Source: Phocicoccus schoeneichii
GTDB lineage: Bacteria > Bacillota > Bacilli > Staphylococcales > Salinicoccaceae
Direction of reading: 5' to 3'
Length of the DNA stretch: 64,000 nucleotides
Assembly: GCF_014635565.1 (NCBI RefSeq)
Contig: NZ_BMDB01000001.1
Location: forward strand, 558,001-622,000
Shown: piece after piece, positions 1 through 7,542 of the stretch
Layout: every line of letters begins with the position of its first letter
Position numbering within the stretch: the first letter of the stretch is position 1
Position numbers and translations under genes: made by a program
The notes under the pieces: model-generated
The model's input: only the letters and a program-made list of their open reading frames with translations
Database searches by the model: none
What the model was told of the DNA's origin: nothing

Positions 1-421
1 CAATTGTTGGTATATTATTATCAATTGCGATTCTATGTGCAATATCATCTGCACCGTATGCAAGTCCTGAGATAATACAATAGTCTTTTAGATAGGGAAT
101 GATTTGTTTTAATGCAGCTTTAGTGTAGGTCGCCGCCTTTCTACTGCCGACGATAGCAAATGATTGTTTTTTAAGAAGAGATATATCTCCTTTGTAATAA
201 AGGAGATATGGTGGGTCATAGGTTTCTTTTAATAATGACGGATACTCTGGATCATTGATTGTGATAAATGATATGCCATTTTTGTTTAACCCATCTAATA
301 TTTTATCTGTGTCTAACTGTTCAGCTATTCTTAACTTTTTATAGAGCGTTTCATTAGGATCTCCAAGATTCTTATATTCTTTCGCTGTGATGTGAGCAAA
401 ACTGTATTTAAGTTCTTTCAT
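1..421 (-). CDS. dprA: DNA processing protein A, 5' part only
   Basis: This is the N-terminal part (about 140 residues) of DprA, which loads RecA on incoming single-stranded DNA during natural transformation. The gene runs off the left edge of the window. The translation shows the Rossmann-fold signature IVGSRKAATYTKAAL followed by SGLAYGADDIAHR, the nucleotide-binding DprA/Smf motif. The ATG at 421 is preceded by a good Shine-Dalgarno (GGAGGTATAAT on the minus strand), which fixes the start. It lies downstream of sucD, as in Bacillus and Staphylococcus, but the sucD terminator separates the two, so it probably has its own promoter. A TATAAT-like box lies about 20 bases upstream of the start, without a convincing -35. 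Confidence 0.93.
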   Translation of the reverse strand, partial: MKELKYSFAHITAKEYKNLGDPNETLYKKLRIAEQLDTDKILDGLNKNGISFITINDPEYPSLLKETYDPPYLLYYKGDISLLKKQSFAIVGSRKAATYTKAALKQIIPYLKDYCIISGLAYGADDIAHRIAIDNNIPTI

Positions 422-505
422 ATTATACCTCCACCCATATTATAAGAAAGAATGTACTCGCGTGCGTTTACATATTGGATACAGTTTTTTTAATGAAACA
501 CGAAA

Positions 506-537
506 AACACGTTAGATTTTTTTCACTCTAACGTGTT
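506..537 (-). terminator. Intrinsic terminator after sucCD
   Basis: An 11-bp perfect inverted repeat (AACACGTTAGA with TCTAACGTGTT) lies just past the sucD stop. On the minus strand it is followed by a short T run. It ends the sucC-sucD transcript before dprA. Confidence 0.85.
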
Positions 538-567
538 AAATCGTGAATTCGATTCAATTTATTACTA

Positions 568-1476
568 TTATTTTACAGTTAAGCATTTTTCATATAAACC
601 GTCTTCTTTTTTAATACGGTTAATTAAAGTTTCACCGATTACAGATGGTGTGTCTGCAGTTTCGATTCCAGCTTCATTAAGTGCTTTAATTTTTTCTGCA
701 GCAGTTCCTTTACCACCTGAGATGATCGCACCAGCGTGGCCCATACGTTTTCCTGGAGGTGCTGTTTGCCCACCGATGAATCCAACAACAGGTTTAGTCA
801 TGTGTTCTTTAACCCATGCAGCAGCTTCTTCTTCTGCCGTACCACCAATTTCACCAATCATCACTACTGCGAGTGTTTCTGGATCTTCGTTGAATGCTTT
901 TAATACATCGATGAAGTCAGTTCCGTTTACTGGGTCCCCACCAATACCTACAGCAGTTGTTTGACCAATACCTTCTTCAGTTAATTGGTGAACTGCTTCG
1001 TAAGTTAATGTACCAGAACGGCTTACTACACCTACGTGACCTTTTTTGTGAATATATCCAGGCATGATACCGATCTTAGTTTCATCTGCAGTGATGATAC
1101 CAGGACAGTTTGGTCCTACTAGGCGCGTGTTTTTATCTTCTAAATATTTAACAACCTTCACCATATCAAGTACTGGAATGTGCTCTGTAATACAGATAAC
1201 TAGTTCTAGTTCTGCATCAGCAGCTTCCATGATTGAGTCAGCAGCAAATGGTGCTGGAACGTATACTACTGATACTGTTGCACCTGTTTTTTCTTTTGCT
1301 TCTTCTACAGTGTTGAATACTGGTACGCCTTCAACTTCTTGGCCACCCTTACCAGGTGTTACTCCTGCTACAATTTTAGTTCCGTACTCAAGCATTTGCT
1401 TTGTATGGAATAACGCAGTAGAACCAGTGATTCCTTGTACAATTACTTTTGTGTCTTTATCTACAAATACAGCCAT
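568..1476 (-). CDS. sucD: Succinyl-CoA synthetase alpha subunit
   Basis: Alpha subunit of succinate-CoA ligase (ADP-forming) of the TCA cycle. It carries the CoA-binding Rossmann domain and the phosphorylated histidine. The N-terminal glycine-rich segment [16 protein letters not shown] binds CoA. The active-site motif [14 protein letters not shown] places the phospho-histidine at about residue 247. The length of 302 residues is normal. It starts 18 bases after the sucC stop and forms a two-gene operon with it, ended by the terminator at 506-537. The pairing with a full-length beta subunit leaves little doubt about function. Confidence 0.97.
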   Translation of the reverse strand: MAVFVDKDTKVIVQGITGSTALFHTKQMLEYGTKIVAGVTPGKGGQEVEGVPVFNTVEEAKEKTGATVSVVYVPAPFAADSIMEAADAELELVICITEHIPVLDMVKVVKYLEDKNTRLVGPNCPGIITADETKIGIMPGYIHKKGHVGVVSRSGTLTYEAVHQLTEEGIGQTTAVGIGGDPVNGTDFIDVLKAFNEDPETLAVVMIGEIGGTAEEEAAAWVKEHMTKPVVGFIGGQTAPPGKRMGHAGAIISGGKGTAAEKIKALNEAGIETADTPSVIGETLINRIKKEDGLYEKCLTVK

Positions 1477-1494
1477 TGTTTTTGTAACCCCTTC

Positions 1495-2664
1495 TTATTT
1501 GCTTTCGTCTACTAAAGCAATGATTTTTTGTGCACCTTCAGCCATCGTGCTTGCTGGTGTGATTGCGAGACCTGATTCACGTAAAATTTCTTTACCTCTA
1601 TCTACGTTTGTACCTTCAAGACGTACAACTAATGGAATTTCAAGTCCTACATTATGAACAGCTTCTACTACACCTTCAGCGATTACATCACAACGCATGA
1701 TTCCTCCGAAAATATTAACGAAAATACCTTTAACATTCTCATCACTTAAGATTAATTTGAATGCTTCTGTAACTTTCTCAGCAGTTGCGCCGCCTCCCAC
1801 GTCAAGGAAGTTTGCAGGCTTACCGCCGAAGTGGTTAATTGTGTCCATTGTTGCCATAGCAAGTCCGGCACCGTTTACCATACAACCGATGTTTCCATCT
1901 AATGCAATGTAAGATAAATCAAATTTAGATGCTTCGATTTCTTTTGGATCCTCTTCGTCAAAGTCACGTAGTTCTACAACGTCTTTTTGACGGTATAGTG
2001 CGTTTGAGTCAAAGTTAAGTTTCGCATCAAGCGCCATAACATCTCCGTCACCAGTTGTAACTAGTGGGTTAATTTCAACGATAGAGCAATCTTTAGTTAC
2101 GAATACATCGTATAGTTGTAAGAATAATTTTGCAGCTTTGTTTACGAGTTCTGTCGGAATATTAATGTTGAATGCAAGACGTCTTGCTTGGAATGGTAAG
2201 AGACCAGTTGCTAGGTCTACGACTTCTTTGAAGATTTTTTCAGGTGTCTTTTCAGCCACTTCTTCAATGTCCATTCCACCTTCTTCAGATCCCATAAGTA
2301 CTACTCTATTTGTAGCTCTGTCTACAACAAAGCTGATATAGTATTCATCTTTAATATCGCAACCTTCTTCGATTAGAAGACGACGTACTTCTGTTCCATC
2401 TGGACCATTTTGGTGAGTGATGAGTGTAGAACCTAAGAGTTCTTCTGCGTATGCGCGCACTTCATCGTAGCTTTTAGCGATTTTAACTCCGCCAGCTTTA
2501 CCACGCCCACCTGCGTGGATTTGGGCTTTGACTACATATACCTCACTGTTTAATGTTTTTGCTACTTCTACCGCTTCATCTGGTGTTAATGCAACATGAC
2601 CATTTGGTACGTTGATACCAGCATCGCGGAAAATTTGTTTCCCTTGATACTCATGAATATTCAT
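1495..2664 (-). CDS. sucC: Succinyl-CoA synthetase beta subunit
   Basis: Beta subunit (389 residues, family length) of succinate-CoA ligase, with an N-terminal ATP-grasp domain that binds the nucleotide and a C-terminal CoA-ligase domain. Recognisable landmarks are [17 protein letters not shown] at the N terminus, the glycine-rich [16 protein letters not shown] loop and [14 protein letters not shown] near the C terminus. The start is set by the strong Shine-Dalgarno AGGAGG seven bases upstream. It is the first gene of the sucCD operon, with a promoter at 2707-2735. Confidence 0.97.
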   Translation of the reverse strand: MNIHEYQGKQIFRDAGINVPNGHVALTPDEAVEVAKTLNSEVYVVKAQIHAGGRGKAGGVKIAKSYDEVRAYAEELLGSTLITHQNGPDGTEVRRLLIEEGCDIKDEYYISFVVDRATNRVVLMGSEEGGMDIEEVAEKTPEKIFKEVVDLATGLLPFQARRLAFNINIPTELVNKAAKLFLQLYDVFVTKDCSIVEINPLVTTGDGDVMALDAKLNFDSNALYRQKDVVELRDFDEEDPKEIEASKFDLSYIALDGNIGCMVNGAGLAMATMDTINHFGGKPANFLDVGGGATAEKVTEAFKLILSDENVKGIFVNIFGGIMRCDVIAEGVVEAVHNVGLEIPLVVRLEGTNVDRGKEILRESGLAITPASTMAEGAQKIIALVDESK

Positions 2665-2706
2665 GGTTTGCCTCCTAAAGGTTGTATGATATTGCTTTCA
2701 ATACTA

Positions 2707-2735
2707 ATTATAAAAAAGACTAGTGATAAAGTAAA
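2707..2735 (-). promoter_or_regulatory. SigA-type promoter of sucCD
   Basis: On the minus strand there is a -35 TTTACT, a 17-base spacer and a -10 TATAAT, about 43 bases before the sucC start. The match is by eye. Confidence 0.6.
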
Positions 2736-2801
2736 CCAAACGCCACTAAATTCTAGTTGAATCTTGATAGAAAATGAGTCTCATACATCATAAGTAAAAA
2801 T

Positions 2802-3557
2802 TTATTCTGATCGTTTTGATAAGATATCTTTGATAGGTTGGAATGATTTTCTGTGTATTTCTGTGACACCATGTTGATTGATTCCTTCTAAATGTTCTTT
2901 TGTACCATAACCACTATTTTTTTCAAAGCCATATCCAGGATATTTTTTTGCGTAGTTTTTCATGCGTTCATCCCTAAAAACTTTCGCGACAATGGATGCT
3001 GCTGCAATTGAATTTGAGACGCTGTCCCCTTTAATGATTTTAGTTTCAGGGATCCCAATGTTAAGTGTCATGGCGTCTATTAAAAGATGGTCTGGCTTTG
3101 ATTCTAGTGAGTCTACTGCACGTTTCATTGCAACCTTTGTTGCTTCGTAAATATTTAATGTGTCAATTTCATCTACTGTAGCGATTCCGATACCGTAATC
3201 ACATGTTTCGATAATTTTGCAATATAACTCGTTACGTTTTTTTTCACTGAGTTTTTTGGAATCATCGAGCCCGATGATTTTATCTTTTAAAATTACTGCA
3301 GCTGCAACGACTTCACCAGCAAGTGGACCACGCCCGACTTCGTCGATACCAGCGATGACAGATGTATCGAAGCTATTTTCGTAATAGTTCATTTCTTTGT
3401 ACTTCTCTACTAGCAGCAGATCTTTTTGAAGTAAGTTGAACTTTTGTTTAAGTAGTTTTTGAACGCCAACACGCTCGTCACTGTGGAGTGCGAGCGCATT
3501 GTATTCATTAATATTATTTATTGTTTCTAGAAATGCTTTAACTTCACTAATCTTCAT
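2802..3557 (-). CDS. rnhB: Ribonuclease HII
   Basis: RNase HII removes ribonucleotides misincorporated in DNA and RNA primers in RNA-DNA hybrids. The first 65 or so residues form the N-terminal extension typical of Firmicutes RnhB. The catalytic domain follows, with AGIDEVGRGPLAG (Asp72, Glu73), LDDSKKLSEKKR, HLLIDAMTL (Asp161) and KGDSVSNSIAAASIVAKV. The length of 251 residues is normal. Its start lies inside the last codons of rbgA (11-base overlap), so the two are co-transcribed, as in Bacillus and Staphylococcus. Confidence 0.96.
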   Translation of the reverse strand: MKISEVKAFLETINNINEYNALALHSDERVGVQKLLKQKFNLLQKDLLLVEKYKEMNYYENSFDTSVIAGIDEVGRGPLAGEVVAAAVILKDKIIGLDDSKKLSEKKRNELYCKIIETCDYGIGIATVDEIDTLNIYEATKVAMKRAVDSLESKPDHLLIDAMTLNIGIPETKIIKGDSVSNSIAAASIVAKVFRDERMKNYAKKYPGYGFEKNSGYGTKEHLEGINQHGVTEIHRKSFQPIKDILSKRSE

Positions 3558-4410
3558 CTAAAATCTCTACCTTGTCGAATGTATATCTACCAATTGTACC
3601 GTTACGAATATCATGAATCACGCGATTTGTGACAGCTTCATAGTCAATTTCATTTCCTCGTAATTTCATGCCACGGCTTATACCAATTGCGTCATAAATT
3701 GATAGGACATCTGTCTCATCATAATTGTTAATTTTGTAAAATGAGTCAAACGTGTCTTTATCTTCTACAATTAAATAATTGATGCCATAAATCGCAACCT
3801 CATCGAGAGGAACAACCGTGTCTTTGATAGCGCCTGTCAGCGAAAGTTTTAAACCAACCGTCTGATCCTCAAACTTTGGCCAAAGCACACCCGGAGTATC
3901 TAGAAGTTCAATGATCGAGCCTGCTTTAATCCATTGCTGCGTCTTAGTGACCCCAGGTGTGTTACCCGTTTTTGCAGACTTTCTACGCGCCATACTGTTG
4001 ATAAATGTCGACTTACCCACGTTAGGAATACCGACAATCATCGCACGAATTGGACGTGGTTTAATACCGCGCGCAAGCATTCTATCAAAAATATCTTGAG
4101 TCGCTTCACGAGCGATCGGCTCAATTTTCTTTAAGATATTCGTCTCACGAGAATTTAGTGCGATCGGATAAACACCCAATTCTTTCAGCTTGGTGATCCA
4201 CCTGTTCGTCTCCTTCGGATCCGCTAAATCCATTTTATTTAAAACAACGATTCTCGGTTTATTTTGTACAATCTTATCCATCATCGGATTCTTACTCGAA
4301 TATGGGATTCTCGCATCCGTAATCTCGATGACCACATCAACTTTTTTTAAATTGCTCTCAATTTCACGACGCGCCTTGGCCATGTGACCAGGAAACCAGT
4401 TAATCGTCAT
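3547..4410 (-). CDS. rbgA: Ribosome biogenesis GTPase A
   Basis: RbgA (YlqF) is a circularly permuted GTPase needed for late 50S subunit assembly. The permuted order is visible: G4 NKMD at residues 58-61 comes first, then G1 GIPNVGKST at 127-135 and G3 DTPG at 171-174. The N-terminal INWFPGHMAKARR is characteristic of the family. Length is 287 residues. The Shine-Dalgarno AGAGGTGAG lies close to the start. The 850-base region upstream holds the 52-bp tandem arrays. Its promoter must lie within or next to them; only a weak TAAAAT box about 35 bases upstream is visible. Confidence 0.97.
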   Translation of the reverse strand: MTINWFPGHMAKARREIESNLKKVDVVIEITDARIPYSSKNPMMDKIVQNKPRIVVLNKMDLADPKETNRWITKLKELGVYPIALNSRETNILKKIEPIAREATQDIFDRMLARGIKPRPIRAMIVGIPNVGKSTFINSMARRKSAKTGNTPGVTKTQQWIKAGSIIELLDTPGVLWPKFEDQTVGLKLSLTGAIKDTVVPLDEVAIYGINYLIVEDKDTFDSFYKINNYDETDVLSIYDAIGISRGMKLRGNEIDYEAVTNRVIHDIRNGTIGRYTFDKVEILDED

Positions 4411-4562
4411 AATCTCACCTCTATAATAATTATCTTATTTTACCATATTTTTGTGGGTATTAGAAAATAGGTCGTGCGCTTCGAACGTGAGTTTTGGAGA
4501 TAAAAAATAGTACTTAGGATTGTATAGTGATAAGCTTCGTAAATAATTTTTGGTGGAATGAG

Positions 4563-4718
4563 ACATGTAATTTTAGAAAATTAATTTACATGTGGTACTA
4601 TCGTATGAAATGATACACGTAATCTTAGAAATAGAAATTTCATGTCCTATTAGCGATCAGAATTCTACATATACTTAAAAACTTCAGTTTACATGTTCCT
4701 ATTATCCTTAAAACGATA
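4563..4718. repeat. Diverged 52-bp repeat units, upstream family (3 units)
   Basis: Three consecutive segments of exactly 52 bases begin at 4563, 4615 and 4667. The first two agree at about 34 of 52 positions by my count; the third aligns with one small shift. The first unit contains a perfect 8-bp inverted repeat, ACATGTAA (4563-4570) with TTACATGT (4587-4594). Its counterparts in units 2 and 3 are eroded. The same period as the main array at 4754 suggests older, decayed copies. No coding capacity is evident because 52 is not a multiple of three. Confidence 0.6.
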
Positions 4719-4753
4719 AATACCAGCTAACCAGATGTACGTTACTCATAATC

Positions 4754-5169
4754 GAGTCGTGGAATCTGAGTTCGAGGAGAACCACGACTTTTTTAACTTA
4801 TAATCGAGTCGCGAAATCTGAGTTCGAGGAAAACCACGACATGATTAGCTCATATTTGAGTCGTGGAATCTGAGTTCGAGGAAAACCACGACATGATTAG
4901 CTCTTATTCGAGTCGTGGAATCTGAGTTCGAGGAAAGTCACGTCATGATTAGCTCTTATTTGAGTCGTGGAATCTGAGTTCGAAGAAAACCACGACATGA
5001 TTAGCTCTTATTCGAGTCGTGGAATCTGTGTTCAAGGAAAGTCACGACATGATTAGCTCTTAATCGTCATGTCTAATTCCCATTCCCAGAAAACCGCAAG
5101 ACGTTTAGCTCTTAATCGTCACGTCTAATACCGATTCGCAGCAAGCCACATGTCGATTTGTTCAATTCC
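4754..5169. repeat. 52-bp tandem repeat array, 8 units with internal hairpin
   Basis: Eight head-to-tail units of exactly 52 bases start at 4754, 4806, 4858, 4910, 4962, 5014, 5066 and 5118. The first six are nearly identical; the last two (5066-5169) are strongly diverged but in phase. A typical unit contains a 7-bp inverted repeat GTCGTGG / CCACGAC around a 19-base loop that includes AATCTGAGTTCGAGG, then a linker ending in TAGCTCTTATTC. Units 1, 3 and 5 keep the full stem. Unit 6 keeps it through a G-T pair; units 2 and 4 have mismatches. The array lies between the rplS terminator and rbgA. There is no unique spacer between repeats, so it is not CRISPR. Confidence 0.95.
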
Positions 5170-5228
5170 ACTCATATGATAAACACCACACACCATAACT
5201 GCTCACACTTCCACCAAAATACAAAAAA

Positions 5229-5250
5229 ACTCGAGACATGAGTCTCGAGT
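5229..5250 (-). terminator. Intrinsic terminator of rplS
   Basis: A perfect 9-bp stem (ACTCGAGAC / GTCTCGAGT) with a 4-base loop, followed on the minus strand by a run of seven T. It lies directly after the rplS stop and separates the gene from the 52-bp array. Confidence 0.93.
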
Positions 5251-5259
5251 TTCTTTAAA

Positions 5260-5607
5260 TTAGCGGATTTCTCTAATACGTGCTGCTTTACCACGTAATT
5301 TACGTAAGTAGTAAAGTTTAGCACGACGTACGCGTCCTTTACGTGTAACTTCAATTTTATCGATTTTTGGTGTGTGTACTGGGAATGTACGTTCTACACC
5401 TACACCGTAAGAAATTTTTCTTACTGTGAATGTTTCAGAAATGCCTCCACCACGGCGTTTGATTACAACACCTTCGAAGATCTGAATTCTTTCACGTGAT
5501 CCTTCAACGATACGTACGTGAACTTTAACTGAGTCTCCAGCTTTGAATTCTGGAATATCAGTGCGTAACTGATCTTTAGTAATGTCATTTAATAATTGTT
5601 GTGACAT
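5260..5607 (-). CDS. rplS: 50S ribosomal protein L19
   Basis: Ribosomal protein bL19, 115 residues, at the interface between the ribosomal subunits. The start is placed at the ATG at 5607 ([19 protein letters not shown]) because GAGGAG lies about 8 bases upstream and the length then matches the family. A longer reading frame extends upstream but has no such support. Landmarks are [20 protein letters not shown] and the basic C terminus [23 protein letters not shown]. It is the last gene of the rimM-trmD-rplS group. Confidence 0.97.
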   Translation of the reverse strand: MSQQLLNDITKDQLRTDIPEFKAGDSVKVHVRIVEGSRERIQIFEGVVIKRRGGGISETFTVRKISYGVGVERTFPVHTPKIDKIEVTRKGRVRRAKLYYLRKLRGKAARIREIR

Positions 5608-5718
5608 AATAATTCTCCTCTTCTTCCAATTATCTTGCAAATTTCATGCAGCGGATTATTGTGATATATATGCATGTGCACTCGTATTATAATAGCACAA
5701 CACGCGCTCTTATTCAAC
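5608..5718 (-). promoter_or_regulatory. rplS leader with possible promoter
   Basis: The 111 bases between trmD and rplS are long for a gap inside a ribosomal operon. On the minus strand they contain TATAAT at about 5691, without a good -35 at 17 bases. L19 leader RNAs that bind their own protein are known in Firmicutes; I cannot confirm that fold here. Confidence 0.3.
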
Positions 5719-6405
5719 TTATTTTTTATTGTTTTTATCAAAATTTTCGAGTAAGTCTGGGCGACGTTCTTTAGTTTTCTTAAGAGACTGTTCTTGTCTC
5801 CATTCTTCAATCAATTTATGATTTCCACTGAGCAGTACATCCGGCACTTTCATACCACGATATTCTCTCGGGCGTGTATAATGTGGGTACTCGAGCAGAC
5901 CTGTCGAGAAACTGTCATCCATATGACTTTCTTCTTCAATCACTCCAGGGATTAAACGCACGATCGCATCTGTCATTGTCATAGATGCGAGCTCTCCACC
6001 TGTCAGCACATAGTCTCCAATTGAGACCTCATCTGTCGCAAGATTTCTAATACGCTCGTCATAGCCTTCATAGTGTCCGTTGATAAAGACAATCGTCTCT
6101 TCTTTAGACAACTCTTCAGCGAACTTCTGATCGAACGGACGACCTGATGGACACATTAATAAGACACGCGCATTTCGAGTATTAATCTCATCCATGGCGT
6201 TGTACACAGGTTCTGGTTTTAAAACCATTCCTGCACCTCCACCGTATGGATAATCGTCGACTTGATTGTGCTTATTTTCTGCATAGTCTCTAAAGTTTAC
6301 CGTATGATAGTTTACGATCCCCTTTTCTTTTGCACGCTTTAAAATGGATTGGTTGAGCACTCCGTCATACATCTCTGGAAATAATGTTAAGTAATGGATG
6401 TTCAT
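5719..6405 (-). CDS. trmD: tRNA (guanine-N1)-methyltransferase
   Basis: TrmD methylates G37 of tRNAs next to the anticodon using S-adenosylmethionine, which prevents +1 frameshifting. It is a SPOUT-family enzyme with the trefoil knot. Landmarks are the N-terminal [41 protein letters not shown] and the knot region [14 protein letters not shown]. Length is 228 residues, slightly shorter than Bacillus. The start overlaps the rimM stop by four bases, so translation is probably coupled. Confidence 0.97.
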   Translation of the reverse strand: MNIHYLTLFPEMYDGVLNQSILKRAKEKGIVNYHTVNFRDYAENKHNQVDDYPYGGGAGMVLKPEPVYNAMDEINTRNARVLLMCPSGRPFDQKFAEELSKEETIVFINGHYEGYDERIRNLATDEVSIGDYVLTGGELASMTMTDAIVRLIPGVIEEESHMDDSFSTGLLEYPHYTRPREYRGMKVPDVLLSGNHKLIEEWRQEQSLKKTKERRPDLLENFDKNNKK

Positions 6406-6893
6406 TCAATCATCCCTTCAATCGGAGTGATCTGAATGATTCCTTTTTCTAAATCGACTACTGGGATAAACTCCTCAACAAATGGAATCATAATCTCTTT
6501 CTTCCCTTTGATTACGAAGACATCCTTAGCTCCAGTTTCAACGATATTAACTACTTTCCCTAAAACTTCTCCAGTTTCTAGTAATTGTGCTTCTAGTCCG
6601 ATGATATCTTTGTAATGGTACTCACCTTCAGCAAGTTCTTCCTCTTCACTCACTTCACCATAAACTGGTTTTCCTTTTAGATCTTCTACTTCATTGATGT
6701 TTGTTACACCTTCAAAAGTTAACATGTGGAATCCTTTATGCGTTCTGTACCCACTAATCGTATATTCTGTGTTGTTTATTTCTACTACATTACCGGGTTT
6801 AAAGCGAATTTCTGCAAAGTCTGAATCGCTTAAGACTTTTACTTCGCCTTTAATTCCATGGAAATTCACCAAATCTCCAATAACAATTTTCAT
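6402..6893 (-). CDS. rimM: Ribosome maturation factor RimM
   Basis: RimM binds protein S19 and assists maturation of the 30S head; it has an N-terminal RimM barrel and a C-terminal PRC barrel. The start chosen is the ATG at 6893 ([20 protein letters not shown]), which has GAGGTGATTGAG just upstream and begins like other RimM proteins. A start 30 bases further up would lie inside a terminator hairpin. [17 protein letters not shown] and the C-terminal [18 protein letters not shown] are typical. Length is 163 residues. Confidence 0.95.
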   Translation of the reverse strand: MKIVIGDLVNFHGIKGEVKVLSDSDFAEIRFKPGNVVEINNTEYTISGYRTHKGFHMLTFEGVTNINEVEDLKGKPVYGEVSEEEELAEGEYHYKDIIGLEAQLLETGEVLGKVVNIVETGAKDVFVIKGKKEIMIPFVEEFIPVVDLEKGIIQITPIEGMIE

Positions 6894-6910
6894 CTCAATC
6901 ACCTCAATAA

Positions 6911-6939
6911 AAAAACACATCACAAAGTGATGTGTTTTT
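6911..6939 (-). terminator. Terminator-like hairpin between khpA and rimM
   Basis: A perfect 13-bp stem (AAAAACACATCAC / GTGATGTGTTTTT) with a 3-base loop and a T run on the minus strand overlaps the khpA stop codon. It should end or reduce the rpsP-khpA transcript before rimM. Confidence 0.88.
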
Positions 6940-7165
6940 AGTCTACATCGACAAACACTCTCTTTTTGTGATCATTATTTGAGCTAGACATAATTGTGCG
7001 TACTGCTTTGATCATACGTCCACGTCTGCCAATAATTCTACCGATATCACTTTCGTGTGCATCGATATGATAGACCACTTTACTTGGCGTCTCTTCCACC
7101 GAAAGAGTCAAACTCTCCGGATGCTCTAGCATCGGTTCAAGAATTGTTTGTAGTAGTTGTTTCAT
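6938..7165 (-). CDS. khpA: KH-domain RNA-binding protein KhpA
   Basis: Small single-KH-domain protein (75 residues, YlqC family). In Firmicutes it pairs with KhpB (Jag/EloR) and binds RNA, affecting cell elongation and division. The KH signature GxxG is present as RIIGRRGRMI, roughly residues 43-52. It follows rpsP by two bases, the standard order. YlqD, which follows it in Bacillus subtilis, is absent here. Confidence 0.93.
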   Translation of the reverse strand: MKQLLQTILEPMLEHPESLTLSVEETPSKVVYHIDAHESDIGRIIGRRGRMIKAVRTIMSSSNNDHKKRVFVDVD

Positions 7166-7167
7166 AA

Positions 7168-7443
7168 TTATTTACCGAATTTTTCGTTATGGAATTTCTC
7201 CATAAGACCTTGTTTACTGAAGATGTTACGTACAGTGTCAGATGGTTTCGCACCATTTCTTAACCACTCAAGCGCTTTTTCTTCGTTTAAAACAACGTTA
7301 TCTTCGTTTTTAGTAACTGGGTCATATGAACCAATTTGCTCAATAATTCTACCATCTCTTGGGCTGCGTGAATCTGCAACTACGATACGGTAGAAAGGAT
7401 TTCTTTTAGAACCCATACGAGTTAATCTAATTTTTGTTGCCAT
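7168..7443 (-). CDS. rpsP: 30S ribosomal protein S16
   Basis: Ribosomal protein bS16, 91 residues, an assembly protein of the 30S body. The N terminus [26 protein letters not shown] is diagnostic. The Shine-Dalgarno GAGAGGAG lies about 8 bases upstream. It is the first gene of the group rpsP-khpA and has its own promoter at 7484-7512, next to the ffh terminator. Confidence 0.98.
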   Translation of the reverse strand: MATKIRLTRMGSKRNPFYRIVVADSRSPRDGRIIEQIGSYDPVTKNEDNVVLNEEKALEWLRNGAKPSDTVRNIFSKQGLMEKFHNEKFGK

Positions 7444-7483
7444 TTATATGAACTCCTCTCTAATATTCATTTTTACTTTAATA

Positions 7484-7512
7484 ACTATACCAGATGAAAA
7501 AGAACTTGTAAA
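7484..7512 (-). promoter_or_regulatory. rpsP promoter overlapping the ffh terminator
   Basis: On the minus strand there is -35 TTTACA (7507-7512), a 17-base spacer and -10 TATAGT (7484-7489) preceded by TGG, an extended -10. The -35 hexamer lies in the descending arm of the ffh terminator hairpin. Confidence 0.65.
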
Positions 7513-7533
7513 GGCCTTTCCCTTTACAAGTTC
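7502..7533 (-). terminator. Intrinsic terminator of ffh
   Basis: A perfect 13-bp stem (GAACTTGTAAAGG / CCTTTACAAGTTC) with a 6-base loop, followed on the minus strand by TTTTT. It lies ten bases after the ffh stop. Confidence 0.92.
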
Positions 7534-7542
7534 AATTTATTT

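Noticed and set aside
533-964. Plus-strand open frame opposite sucD
   Set aside because: It is the antisense shadow of sucD, with low-complexity Ser/Pro/Ala composition and no ribosome-binding site. The same holds for other plus-strand frames opposite minus-strand genes.
4754-5169. CRISPR array
   Set aside because: The complete 52-bp unit repeats without unique spacers, and no cas gene is in the window.
5172-5354. Minus-strand frame overlapping the rplS 3' end and its terminator
   Set aside because: It reads through the terminator in a different frame from rplS and has no start signal or recognisable domain.
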